From Campylobacter sp. MIT 99-7217 (GTDB lineage Bacteria > Campylobacterota > Campylobacteria > Campylobacterales > Campylobacteraceae), in the NCBI RefSeq assembly GCF_006864365.1, contig NZ_QHLJ01000006.1:62001-126000 (forward strand): 64,000 bases of DNA. Direction: 5' to 3'. Made by a program: the position numbers and the translations under genes. Positions within the stretch are counted from its first letter, which is position 1. The number at the start of each line of letters is the position of its first letter. Below, in pieces: positions 9,648 through 18,056 of the stretch. The notes below the pieces were generated by a model that did no database searches, was not told the DNA's origin, and saw nothing but the letters and a program-made list of their open reading frames with translations.

Positions 9648-9677
9648 GAAGTTCTCCTTTTGTAAAAATATAAAGAA

Positions 9678-9683
9678 ATTATA
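9678..9683 (-). promoter_or_regulatory. -10 box of the alcohol dehydrogenase promoter
   Basis: A perfect TATAAT on the minus strand, 31 bases before the chosen ATG. Its position inside the longer open frame is a further reason to prefer the shorter start. Confidence 0.55.
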
Positions 9684-9761
9684 CAGCATGAGAGCAACTC
9701 TAAGTCAAGGGAAATTTGATAAAAAATGAAATTTTTTGATTTTTTATGAAAAATGCAAAAG

Positions 9762-9779
9762 TTGGCATAGCTTTTGCTT
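9762..9779 (+). promoter_or_regulatory. Sigma-54 (RpoN) promoter of the 380-residue protein gene
   Basis: TTGGCATAGCTTTTGCTT has GG at 9764-9765 and GC at 9776-9777, ten bases apart, 39 bases before the ATG. It is as good as the two fliK/flgD promoters in this window. Confidence 0.88.
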
Positions 9780-9815
9780 AAATAAAAACAGCAAATAGGT
9801 TGAAAAGAGTTTATA

Positions 9816-10958
9816 ATGAATATTAACACAAGTAATTATCAGGGTTTATCCTCTGTTTCTTGGGGCTTAAATCAAGATATTTCAAGTAAAAATAAAGATG
9901 AACTTATCAGCATTCAAAATGAAGAACAAACACTTAGAGTGGATTTTGAAGAGCGAACTTATGCAAGTGAATTTGGCTTTAGAGTAAATGAAAGGGGCTT
10001 TTTTGACAAGGAGCTAAATAAAATGGCAAAGCTTCCTTTGGATTATGAAATTAGCATTAAAAGTGCTTATGATATTTCAAAAGAATTGATCAAACAAGAT
10101 GAGAGATTGAGCTTTTCAAATATCGATCTAGCCGGTGTTTTAAACAAATACTACAATGTCTTAAAAGCCACAAATGAAGAATTTGCAAAACAGGATAATC
10201 TAAGCTTAAATAGAAGCGAAATTTTAAATTTAACACAAGGTTTTTCTACTGAAAGCGGGGAATTTAACTCTACTATCATTAGGGTGTATCCGTCGGCTGA
10301 TAAGCTTAATGAAGCTTTAGAACAAAATAAATTTTTAAATCCCTTAAAACTTGATAACAAAGTCATCAATTTTCATTTTGATGAAGCCATAAATAACACA
10401 GCAAATAACGAACTCATCAAGCCTTATCTTAATACAAATGCTGAGGTTTCAAAGTCTGGCTTACTTGTTAATTTTATCCATAAGGATCTAAAAGAAAGCA
10501 ATGATAAGGTGGATTTTTTCATTGAGCCTGTTTCTTTAAATTTGATTTCTCATCAAAGTTTTTACAATATGCTTGGCAATGAAAGAGCCTTTGAAAAATA
10601 TGTTCGCAATGAAAATAAAGAACAAATGAGCTTTGATCTTTACTTGCATGTAAATGGCGTGGATAAGAAAAATACCAATAACGACAAGCTTTCTATCTTG
10701 TATCAGCAATATCTTAACTATCAAAAGGATTTAAATATCAAAGAATTTGCAAACTCAAGCTCGATTTATGAGCTTTATATTAATTCTTTGGTGAATGAGT
10801 TTAATGAGCTTAGAAATAATGTTTTGCAAGAGGATAATACAAAGCTTGAAAGCATTAATGAAGCAAGGAATAAAGCTGATTTAGCCTTTATCGAGCATAG
10901 AAAAAGACAAGCAAATTTAGACAAGGTTTTAAAATCCTATGCGAGTGTGATGATGTGA
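9816..10958 (+). CDS. Protein of unknown function under sigma-54 control
   Basis: 380 residues, not recognised. Soluble, acidic, Asn/Leu/Glu-rich, with no signal peptide and no membrane segment. The last 80 residues are strongly helical (LYQQYLNYQKDLN, then YINSLVNEFNELRNNV, then ARNKADLAFIEHRKRQANL) and look coiled. The N-terminus MNINTSNYQGLSS is polar and flexible, like that of flagellar export substrates. It is a single-gene unit directly behind a near-perfect sigma-54 promoter, so it should be made with hook-stage flagellar genes. That it is exported through the flagellar apparatus or is a motility accessory factor is inference. Confidence 0.85.
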   Translation: MNINTSNYQGLSSVSWGLNQDISSKNKDELISIQNEEQTLRVDFEERTYASEFGFRVNERGFFDKELNKMAKLPLDYEISIKSAYDISKELIKQDERLSFSNIDLAGVLNKYYNVLKATNEEFAKQDNLSLNRSEILNLTQGFSTESGEFNSTIIRVYPSADKLNEALEQNKFLNPLKLDNKVINFHFDEAINNTANNELIKPYLNTNAEVSKSGLLVNFIHKDLKESNDKVDFFIEPVSLNLISHQSFYNMLGNERAFEKYVRNENKEQMSFDLYLHVNGVDKKNTNNDKLSILYQQYLNYQKDLNIKEFANSSSIYELYINSLVNEFNELRNNVLQEDNTKLESINEARNKADLAFIEHRKRQANLDKVLKSYASVMM

Positions 10959-11151
10959 CATTGAAAAAAACTTCATAAACATTTCATAGCTTGAATAAAA
11001 GCATTTTTACTTATCATTTAAAATTTTAGCAGTGTTTATTCCAAAGACAAAATACATTTAAGAATAATAGAGTTTTATCAAAAAGCATATTTTATTTAAA
11101 CTTATTTTTATAAATTTAGTGTTATTATTTGCGAAATTTTTAAAGGGATAA

Positions 11152-12390
<1,239 letters not shown>

Positions 12391-12401
12391 AGGAGGATGA
12401 A

Positions 12402-13370
12402 ATGGGAAAAAATAATTTAATCGGTGGTTCTATCTGGGATGAATATTCTCAAAAGGTTCAAGACAGAATGAATGCTCCACGCCATATGGGTGAATTTACA
12501 GAAGATGATGCGAAAAAAGCCGATGCAAAACTTATCGTGGCTGATTTTGGAGCTGAAAGCTGTGGTGATGCTGTGAGGCTTTATTGGCTTGTGGATGAAA
12601 AAACAGACACCATTAAGGACGCTAAATTTAAAAGTTTTGGCTGTGGGACAGCCATAGCAAGTAGTGATACTATGGTTGATCTTTGCATAGGAAAAAAGGT
12701 CGATGAGGCTGTGAAAATCACAAATTTAGATGTTGAGTTTGCAATGAGGGATAATCCAGAAACTCCAGCCGTGCCACCTCAAAAAATGCATTGTTCTGTT
12801 ATGGCTTATGATGTGATTAAACAAGCTGCAGCTCAGTATAAGGGGATTTCGCCTGAGGATTTTGAGGATCAAATTATTGTGTGCGAGTGTGCTAGAGTAA
12901 GCCTTGGCACGATTAAGGATGTGATTCGCTTAAATGATTTGCATACTGTAGAAGAAATCACACAATACACTAAAGCAGGGGCGTTTTGTAAATCCTGTGT
13001 GAAGCCTGGAGGGCATGAAAAGAAAGATTATTATCTTGTGGATATTTTAGCTGAAACAAGGGCTGAAATGGAAAGAGAAAGGCTTAAGGAAATGAATAAA
13101 GAGGACTTAGCTTTTGAAGAAATGACTATGGTAAAGCAGCTTAAAGCTATAGAAAGTGTTTTAGATGCTGAGGTTAGGGCTATGCTTCAAAGTGATGGTG
13201 GGGATATGGAAGTGATTGATATACAAAAATCAGCTGAAAATATCGATGTTTATATCCGTTATTTAGGAGCTTGTAGCGGCTGTTCTAGCGGAAGTGGGGC
13301 TACGCTTTATGCTATAGAAAATATTTTGCAAGAAGAGCTTAGTCCTAGAATTCGTGTTATGCCTGTGTGA
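12402..13370 (+). CDS. nifU: Fe-S cluster scaffold protein NifU (three-domain)
   Basis: Scaffold on which NifS-derived sulfur and iron form clusters. 322 residues in three parts. The first is an N-terminal IscU-like domain (about 10-130) with cluster cysteines in AESCGDA, FGCGTAIA and MHCSVMA. The second is a central BFD-like [2Fe-2S] domain (VCECARV and AFCKSCVKPGG). The third is a C-terminal Nfu domain (about 240-322) with the CSGCSSG motif. All expected cysteines are present. AAAGGAGGATGAA precedes the ATG, a very strong ribosome binding site. A terminator follows the stop. Confidence 0.96.
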   Translation: MGKNNLIGGSIWDEYSQKVQDRMNAPRHMGEFTEDDAKKADAKLIVADFGAESCGDAVRLYWLVDEKTDTIKDAKFKSFGCGTAIASSDTMVDLCIGKKVDEAVKITNLDVEFAMRDNPETPAVPPQKMHCSVMAYDVIKQAAAQYKGISPEDFEDQIIVCECARVSLGTIKDVIRLNDLHTVEEITQYTKAGAFCKSCVKPGGHEKKDYYLVDILAETRAEMERERLKEMNKEDLAFEEMTMVKQLKAIESVLDAEVRAMLQSDGGDMEVIDIQKSAENIDVYIRYLGACSGCSSGSGATLYAIENILQEELSPRIRVMPV

Positions 13371-13381
13371 GTAAGTAAAAT

Positions 13382-13411
13382 GCTAGGAATTTATGATTCC
13401 TAGCTTATTTA
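13382..13411 (+). terminator. Rho-independent terminator of nifS-nifU
   Basis: A nine-pair perfect stem (GCTAGGAAT at 13382-13390, ATTCCTAGC at 13396-13404) is followed by TTATTTATT, twelve bases after the nifU stop. Confidence 0.8.
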
Positions 13412-13530
13412 TTCTTAGGTGTTTTTGCTTTTTAGTAAAAAAGTTTGCTTATTTTTAAATTTATACTTCAGTATAAAATTTGCTTCAAAAATGGTATTTT
13501 TGTAATTTGTAAATAAAATTTACGAAAGGT

Positions 13531-13557
13531 TAAAATATTTTAACTTTTTGCCGATGC
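13531..13557 (+). promoter_or_regulatory. Sigma-28 (FliA) promoter
   Basis: TAAA at 13531-13534, then exactly 15 bases, then GCCGAT at 13550-13555. This is the classic -35/-10 arrangement for the flagellar sigma factor FliA, 59 bases before the start of the interrupted gene. Confidence 0.88.
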
Positions 13558-13615
13558 TACGCACACTGATAGTACTTTTCCCAACCCTTAGTATTAAATT
13601 TAAAGGATAAATAAA

Positions 13616-14242
13616 ATGATTTCAAGCTCAGCTTTCAAACTTGATTTCTCGCAAATGAAATACACTTCCTTTGTAGATCATCATGTCGTTTATAGCTCTA
13701 TGTAAGAAAGCCTTTATAATGAGGGTAAATTTGCAGTTGCTACCCTAGCCTTAGAACTTGATAAAACTATAAAAAATGACAAGAATTTAGACGGCATAGT
13801 AGAATATGGCGAAGCTTTAAATGATAAGGAGAGATTACAAGATGCTAAAGATGAGGCTAAGGAAAGTTTTAGCTCTGGTATGCAAGATTATATTTTTGAT
13901 GAAAATGAAAAGCTTAAAATCTTACTTAAAAGTGTAAAAAATGCCGAACTTTTAAATAAGTTAAATTTAGAAGGAATTCATTCTTTAAGCAAGGAAGAAC
14001 TTGAAAGATTGAAAAATGAATTTCTAGAGCTTTTTAATGAAGAAGGTGAATTGAAGCAAGAAGAATTTCAAAGCCTTTTTGAAAAGATAAAAGAAGAATT
14101 CTTAGAACAAAGCTCTTCTTTTTTAGGAGTATATAAAAAAGAGCTTGAAAATAAAGACTTCGAAAGCTTAATGCAAGTTATCCAAGAAATCAGCACAAAT
14201 TTAAGTGAAAATACCCAGATAAATTTAAAGCTTGAGCTTTAG
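13616..14242 (+). pseudogene. Sigma-28-controlled coiled protein gene with one in-frame stop
   Basis: ATG 13616 (AAAGGATAAATAAA upstream) opens a frame that meets a TAA at codon 30 (13703-13705). The same frame is then free of stops for 178 codons to TAG 14240-14242. No other lesion is visible, so a single base change accounts for it. The downstream product is Glu/Lys/Leu-rich, helical, about 180 residues, with no signal peptide (LKSVKNAELLNKLNLEG, then KIKEEFLEQSSSFLGVYKK). Function not recognised. The FliA promoter makes it a late flagellar or flagellum-coexpressed gene. Restart at ATG 13880 would give only the last 120 residues and has no ribosome binding site. Confidence 0.78.
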
Positions 14243-14248
14243 GGATAC

Positions 14249-14710
14249 TTAAGCTTTTTTTAAAAGTTCTTTTGAAAAAAAGACCAAAAGTCCCACAAAG
14301 ACTATGCCAAGACCTAGTATTTTTTCCCAAGAAATGGCTCTTTTATTGAGTTCAAAAGCCCCAAAATGATCTAAGCCCACACTCATTAAAAGTTGTCCAA
14401 AAAGTATAATCAAAAACATATTGATAAGCCCTATTTTGGGAGCAAGCAAGATAGTTCCAAAGACAAAAAATGCACCTAAAATTCCACCTAAAAACTTCCA
14501 CCATGATTGATGAACAAGGGCTTTAAAGACATTTATATTTAAATTTGCGTTAAAATAGGCTATGATAGCAAGTAAAATTGTTCCTATGGTAAAAGAAATC
14601 AAGGCTGCGATAAGAGGAGAGCCTTGCAAAGACCTTCCAAGTGCTGAATTTATAGGAGCTTGTAAGGCTATAGCTACACCCATAAGCAAGGCTATGATAT
14701 AATATATCAT
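14249..14710 (-). CDS. DMT-superfamily small transporter (YdcZ/DUF606 type)
   Basis: 153 residues with five hydrophobic helices, matching the DUF606 (YdcZ) half-size drug/metabolite transporter family: N-terminal GVAIALQAPINSALGRSL, then WWKFLGGILGAFFVF and the final GIVFVGLLVFFSKELLKK. Substrate unknown; such proteins often act as pairs, but no partner is adjacent. AAGGAAAAT precedes the ATG at 14710. The promoter region is bracketed by an 11-bp inverted repeat, suggesting repressor control. It ends head-on with the stop-interrupted gene, six bases apart. Confidence 0.85.
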   Translation of the reverse strand: MIYYIIALLMGVAIALQAPINSALGRSLQGSPLIAALISFTIGTILLAIIAYFNANLNINVFKALVHQSWWKFLGGILGAFFVFGTILLAPKIGLINMFLIILFGQLLMSVGLDHFGAFELNKRAISWEKILGLGIVFVGLLVFFSKELLKKA

Positions 14711-14718
14711 GGATTTTC

Positions 14719-14766
14719 CTTAGTCTAATCAGTAATTTTTAGCATATTGTATCCAATTAGACTAAG
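14719..14766. promoter_or_regulatory. Inverted repeat around the promoter of the DMT gene
   Basis: CTTAGTCTAAT (14719-14729) and ATTAGACTAAG (14756-14766) are perfect inverted repeats of 11 bp, 26 bases apart. A minus-strand TACAAT -10-like box lies between them, and the left arm abuts the ribosome binding site of the gene at 14710. This is consistent with a paired operator for a dimeric repressor. Confidence 0.55.
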
Positions 14767-14788
14767 TTAAAATTTAAGATTTCAAAAT

Positions 14789-15373
14789 TTAGTCTAAAAC
14801 CCTTGCTAAATGAGTTTTGTAATCCTCTATGTATTTTGAAATTTGAGGATTTTTGACCACATCATTACACATAAAAGTTGGCAAACAAGTCATACCGATA
14901 AACTCATGTATTTTATGAAAGTGAAAATAAACCGCTTCAACTCCCTTGCCCTCAAAAAATTCATTTTTATCAGTAAAAGCACGAAGTGGGGCATTCCAAG
15001 TAACACTAAGCATAACTTTTTTGCCCTGCATTAGCCCACCTTTGCCGTAGTTTATATCAGGATTATCCCTGTGGCGACCATCGCTTATAAAAAATTTCTC
15101 AAAGCCCTTTGTTGTGAAGATTGTATCGATGTATTTTTTGACTATCCAAGGCTCACCCATCCACCACGCAGGAAGTTGCCATATCGCAAGTTCGCTATCA
15201 AGCCATTTTTGCACTTCCTCATCTTCATTATAACCCTTATCTATATGGGTTTGAATGATTTTGTATCCTCTATTTTCAAGTTCCGTTTTTGCTACTTCTT
15301 GAAGAGTTGCACTAAGTTTTGCTTTGCTATCATCAAAAACCTTAGATCCATTTAAAAGTAATGCTGTTTTCAT
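14789..15373 (-). CDS. mdaB: NADPH-quinone reductase, MdaB family (copy 1)
   Basis: FAD flavodoxin-fold enzyme that reduces quinones by two electrons and protects against oxidative stress. 194 residues. MKTALLLNGSK starts the first beta strand; LAIWQLPAWWMGEPWIVK and GKGGLMQGKKVMLSVTWNAP form the flavin and quinone pocket as in MdaB. GAGGATAAAAT precedes the ATG. It lies nine bases after the flavoprotein gene at 15383, so the two form an operon. It is a duplicate of the gene at 16009-16590, with near-identical DNA in the catalytic core and the 3' end. Confidence 0.92.
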   Translation of the reverse strand: MKTALLLNGSKVFDDSKAKLSATLQEVAKTELENRGYKIIQTHIDKGYNEDEEVQKWLDSELAIWQLPAWWMGEPWIVKKYIDTIFTTKGFEKFFISDGRHRDNPDINYGKGGLMQGKKVMLSVTWNAPLRAFTDKNEFFEGKGVEAVYFHFHKIHEFIGMTCLPTFMCNDVVKNPQISKYIEDYKTHLARVLD

Positions 15374-15382
15374 ATTTTATCC

Positions 15383-15910
15383 TCATAAATTTTTTACATA
15401 CTCGATAAATTCTTTAGTATTTTGCTCTATGCCCTTTTCATCTAGACCATAACTTGCCCCAAAAGCAGCAAAATAAGGCTGATAAATGATGTGAGAATGA
15501 TAGCAAAGTGCCTTAAAGGGGCTTAGAATTTCATCTACGCTAAAGCCAACTGCACCTTCTTTTGAAAAATTTTGCTCCTTATCTCCAAAAGAAATGGCAA
15601 CTGAGAATTTTTTTTGATGAAGTTTATCCCCTCCAGGTCCATAAGCAAAGCCCTTTGTAAAAACATCATCAAAGTATTTTTTAAGTAGCACAGGATAGCT
15701 ATACCAATGAATAGGAAAGCAAAAAAGCACCTTATCATGTCCTATTAAAAGCTCTTGTTCTTTGGCTACATCGATTTTAAAGTCTGGATATTTTTCATAA
15801 AGATCGTGTATCAAAACGCTATCAAGGCTCTTTAAAGCCTCTTTTCTTGCCTTATTTACCCTTGATATGCTCATATCTTGATGAGCAAAAATTGCTAAAA
15901 GTTTTTTCAT
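15383..15910 (-). CDS. NAD(P)H oxidoreductase, flavodoxin-like fold
   Basis: 175 residues of the NAD(P)H dehydrogenase (quinone) family related to KefF/YwrO/MdaB. Seen: KKLLAIFAHQDMSISRVNKA (first strand and phosphate loop), FCFPIHWYSYPVLLKKYFDDV (FMN-binding) and AYGPGGDKLHQKKFSVAISFG. It probably reduces quinones or electrophiles. AAGGAGTATAT precedes the ATG. It sits between two MdaB paralogues on the same strand, making a three-gene quinone-detoxification cluster, 98 bases downstream of the second MdaB gene. Confidence 0.88.
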   Translation of the reverse strand: MKKLLAIFAHQDMSISRVNKARKEALKSLDSVLIHDLYEKYPDFKIDVAKEQELLIGHDKVLFCFPIHWYSYPVLLKKYFDDVFTKGFAYGPGGDKLHQKKFSVAISFGDKEQNFSKEGAVGFSVDEILSPFKALCYHSHIIYQPYFAAFGASYGLDEKGIEQNTKEFIEYVKNL

Positions 15911-16008
15911 ATATACTCCTTTTTATAATAAAGAATAATTATACCTTAAAACATTAAAAAGCTAACAAAAACAATTTATTTTAAAATTAAAAATTTCTTA
16001 AATAAAAT

Positions 16009-16590
16009 TTAGCCCAAAACCCTTGCTAAATGAGCCTTGTAATCCTCTGTGTATTTTGAAATTTGAGGATTTTTAACCACATCATTACACATAAAAGTTG
16101 GCAAAACGCTAAAACCATTGTATTCGTGTGCTTTTCGAAGATGAAAAATGACCGTTTCTATACCCTTACCCTCAAAGAACTCATTTTTATTAATAAAGGC
16201 ATTTAGCGGAGCATTCCAAGTCATGCTAAACATTACTTTTTTGCCCTGCATTAGCCCACCTTTGCCGTAGTTTATATCAGGATTATCTCTGTGGCGTCCA
16301 TCGCTTTTACTAAATTTACCAAAACCAGCACTAAAAACCTTGTCAATGTATTCTTTCATGATCCAAGGCTCACCCATCCACCACGCAGGAAACTGCCAAA
16401 TGATAAGCTCGCTATCAAGCCATTTTTGCACCTCTTTTTCCTCATCATAACCCTTATCTATAATGGTTTCAAGCACTTTATAGCCCTTATTTTCAAGCCA
16501 TTCTTTGGCTACGCTTTGCATGGTGGCATTTAGTCTTGTGCCATCATTTGAAAATTTCTTTGAACCATTGATCAGTAACGCTGTTTTCAT
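16009..16590 (-). CDS. mdaB: NADPH-quinone reductase, MdaB family (copy 2)
   Basis: 193 residues, same fold and motifs as the copy at 14789 (IIWQFPAWWMGEPWIMK, GKGGLMQGKKVMFSMTWNAP). AAGGAGAAAAC precedes the ATG at 16590. In C. jejuni an MdaB gene stands divergent to an HxlR-type regulator gene (from memory); here the divergent side holds the same promoter element as the intact hxlR at 19031, but the hxlR gene itself is gone. Regulation by an HxlR-type redox sensor is therefore likely, now possibly in trans. Confidence 0.92.
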   Translation of the reverse strand: MKTALLINGSKKFSNDGTRLNATMQSVAKEWLENKGYKVLETIIDKGYDEEKEVQKWLDSELIIWQFPAWWMGEPWIMKEYIDKVFSAGFGKFSKSDGRHRDNPDINYGKGGLMQGKKVMFSMTWNAPLNAFINKNEFFEGKGIETVIFHLRKAHEYNGFSVLPTFMCNDVVKNPQISKYTEDYKAHLARVLG

Positions 16591-16649
16591 GTTTTCTCCT
16601 TGTTTTTAAATTTGAAGTTTTATTATACATAAAACATTTAAAAAGCACA

Positions 16650-16673
16650 ATACGAAAAATAAAGTAAGATACG
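16650..16673 (+). promoter_or_regulatory. HxlR-type direct-repeat element, left copy
   Basis: ATACG at 16650 and at 16669, 19 bases apart, with GTAAG before the second. The element at 18987-19010 has the same arrangement. Downstream to about 16712 the sequence still resembles the hxlR leader and start (AAAAAGAGAGTATAAAAACG against AAAAAGGAGTGTGAAAAATG), with the ATG changed to ACG. It lies 60 bases before the MdaB copy 2 start, on the divergent side. Confidence 0.6.
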
Positions 16674-16722
16674 CACCAAAAAGAGAGTATAAAAACGATA
16701 AGAAATTTAAGCTTAAAAACGC

Positions 16723-16866
16723 TTAGATAAATAAAGCCAAAACAGTGGCAAAAAGCGTAGGTAGGGTTATTAGGAGGCTAAATTGAGGTATTGTTTGAGG
16801 CTGATTTTAATGCCCTTGTTTGCTAGCAAGCCAAGCCAAAGCAAGGTTGCAAGCGAGCCTAATCTT
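16723..16866 (-). pseudogene. arsB: arsB, 3' fragment (arsenite efflux pump C-terminus)
   Basis: The minus strand reads GSLATLLWLGLLANKGIKIS, then LKQYLNL, then after a one-base shift near 16775 SLLITLPTLFATVLALFI and a TAA at 16723-16725. GSLATLLWL and the KGIKIS segment are typical of the last 45 residues of ArsB transporters. The right end joins directly to the IS1595 transposase remnant. The matching 5' part of arsB lies at 18163-18547 in the same orientation, so this is one gene cut in two with its middle lost. Confidence 0.75.
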
Positions 16867-17085
16867 ATAGAAAATTTCTAGGGATATGCTAAGTTAAGAT
16901 TATCAAAATTTAAAGGTATTAAAAAAGAAGTTTTCTATATTACACTTAAAAGAGACAGAAACAACATTCGGCAGTCAAAACGAAATTTCAGCAGTCAATT
17001 TAGAGATAATATGAAAATTGAAAGCAAAAATCTCTATAAAGAGTTGCTAAAATTAATTAAAAATGACCCTCTTAAGTTATCTTGA
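16862..17085 (+). mobile_element. IS1595-family transposase remnant (C-terminal end)
   Basis: Plus-strand translation gives NLIENF, a TAG at 16879-16881 in place of the usual Trp codon, then GYAKLRLSKFKGIKKEVFYI and, 20 codons on, NLYKELLKLIKNDPLKLS with a TGA at 17083-17085. IENFWGYAKxRLxKFxG and the LYxxLLKLLxxxPL end are hallmarks of IS1595 (ISXO2-like) transposases. Only about 75 codons remain and the tryptophan is lost, so it is inactive. Its left end lies inside the broken arsB. Confidence 0.78.
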
Positions 17086-17117
17086 GTCATATATTTTCTA
17101 TCTCAATATTGACTAAT

Positions 17118-17216
17118 TTATCTAATCAAATCATGGTGAGTATGAGTAAAAACTAAGAAAGCATGTGTTGCATCAAAATTCATTGGGTGAATGTATAGGG
17201 TTACAAAATATTGCAT
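17118..17216 (-). pseudogene. Short 5' gene fragment, MQYF module (copy B)
   Basis: 32 codons from ATG 17216: MQYFVTLYIHPMNF, then DATHAFLVFTHTHHDLIR and TAA. AAGGATTCTCT precedes the ATG, a proper ribosome binding site. The same start (MQFFATIYIYPMNF) appears after the neighbouring membrane protein at 17658. Two copies with good start signals but abrupt, different ends suggest the first part of a larger protein whose body has been lost. It begins ten bases after the stop of the membrane protein gene at 17226. Confidence 0.5.
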
Positions 17217-17225
17217 AGAGAATCC

Positions 17226-17573
17226 TTATTTAACAAAATTACAATTCAATGTGTAATCTATAAAAAGTATAAAAAATACTAACACAATATAACACAATAT
17301 TAAACTTATTTTATAAAATTTATAACTTATAAGTTTTTTCTTATATAGAAAAATCATAATTACAGGAATAACTAAAGATGATGGTAAAAGAATTACACTC
17401 ATATCGCCAAAGCACCATATTTTTACAGAGAAATGCTCAACACCAAGTAGAGATAAAATGATATTTACTATAAAAGCAAATGGATATGAAAATATAATGG
17501 CAGATACTATCATTACTCCAAAGCATATAAAGCAATCTAGTATAAATTTATCAAAACTAAATTCGTTGTCCAT
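17226..17573 (-). CDS. Small three-helix membrane protein (module copy B)
   Basis: 115 residues, function not recognised, with three hydrophobic helices (about 11-40, 55-75, 85-110). The N-terminus EFSFDKFILDCFIC matches KFSFGKFILDCLIC in the protein at 17670, so they are paralogues in tandem. The ATG at 17573 has GGTAGGGAC upstream. Base composition is even more AT-rich than its neighbours, suggesting transfer. It is followed by an MQYF fragment. Small multi-helix membrane proteins in tandem next to truncated genes are typical of immunity proteins, but this is only inference. Confidence 0.65.
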   Translation of the reverse strand: MDNEFSFDKFILDCFICFGVMIVSAIIFSYPFAFIVNIILSLLGVEHFSVKIWCFGDMSVILLPSSLVIPVIMIFLYKKKLISYKFYKISLILCYIVLVFFILFIDYTLNCNFVK

Positions 17574-17586
17574 TGTCCCTACCTTT

Positions 17587-17658
17587 CTAACTCATTAGAA
17601 TGAGTATGAGTAAAACAAAATTCATTGGATAAATGTAAATGGTTGCAAAAAATTGCAT
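17587..17658 (-). pseudogene. Short 5' gene fragment, MQFF module (copy A, with deletion)
   Basis: ATG 17658 with AAAGGATAATCA upstream opens MQFFATIYIYPMNF. Relative to the copy at 17216, about 22 bases are missing after PMNF, which shifts the frame to an early TAG at 17587. In the shifted frame FTHTHSNELER follows, matching FTHTHHD of copy B. It lies eleven bases after the stop of the membrane protein gene at 17670. Confidence 0.5.
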
Positions 17659-17669
17659 TGATTATCCTT

Positions 17670-18056
17670 TTATTTAATTGGTCCTGTAGCAATTTTTATT
17701 GCACATAACCACCAGAAGCTAGTCGATAATATAAATACAAACCAAAAACTTGATTTATAAATTTTATATTTAATTATTATGCCTTTCTTTTCTAAAAAAA
17801 ACCAAATACTAAAAAACAATATATGACATAATGTAAATGAAAGGGCATCAAATAAAAAATCATTTAAAATATCTAGATTTCCTAAATAGAATGTTGGTCC
17901 TAAAATATCAAAAGCAAACTTCTTAAGAAATTCTATAATTAAATTTACTGGAAATAATAATATAACTATAGAGCTTAGTATCAACAACATACATATCAAG
18001 CAATCTAATATAAACTTACCAAAGCTAAATTTTTTACTCAGTATAGAATGATACAA
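17670..18056 (-). CDS. Small three-helix membrane protein (module copy A)
   Basis: Up to 128 residues from TTG 18056, with three hydrophobic helices. KFSFGKFILDCLICMLLILS is shared with the paralogue at 17226. The start is uncertain: the TTG has no clear ribosome binding site, and the residues homologous to the start of the paralogue begin at a CTG codon about five codons later, so the true start may be altered. The 3' end of another membrane-protein fragment overlaps the 5' end in a different frame. Unknown function; possible immunity protein. Confidence 0.55.
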   Translation of the reverse strand: MYHSILSKKFSFGKFILDCLICMLLILSSIVILLFPVNLIIEFLKKFAFDILGPTFYLGNLDILNDFLFDALSFTLCHILFFSIWFFLEKKGIIIKYKIYKSSFWFVFILSTSFWWLCAIKIATGPIK

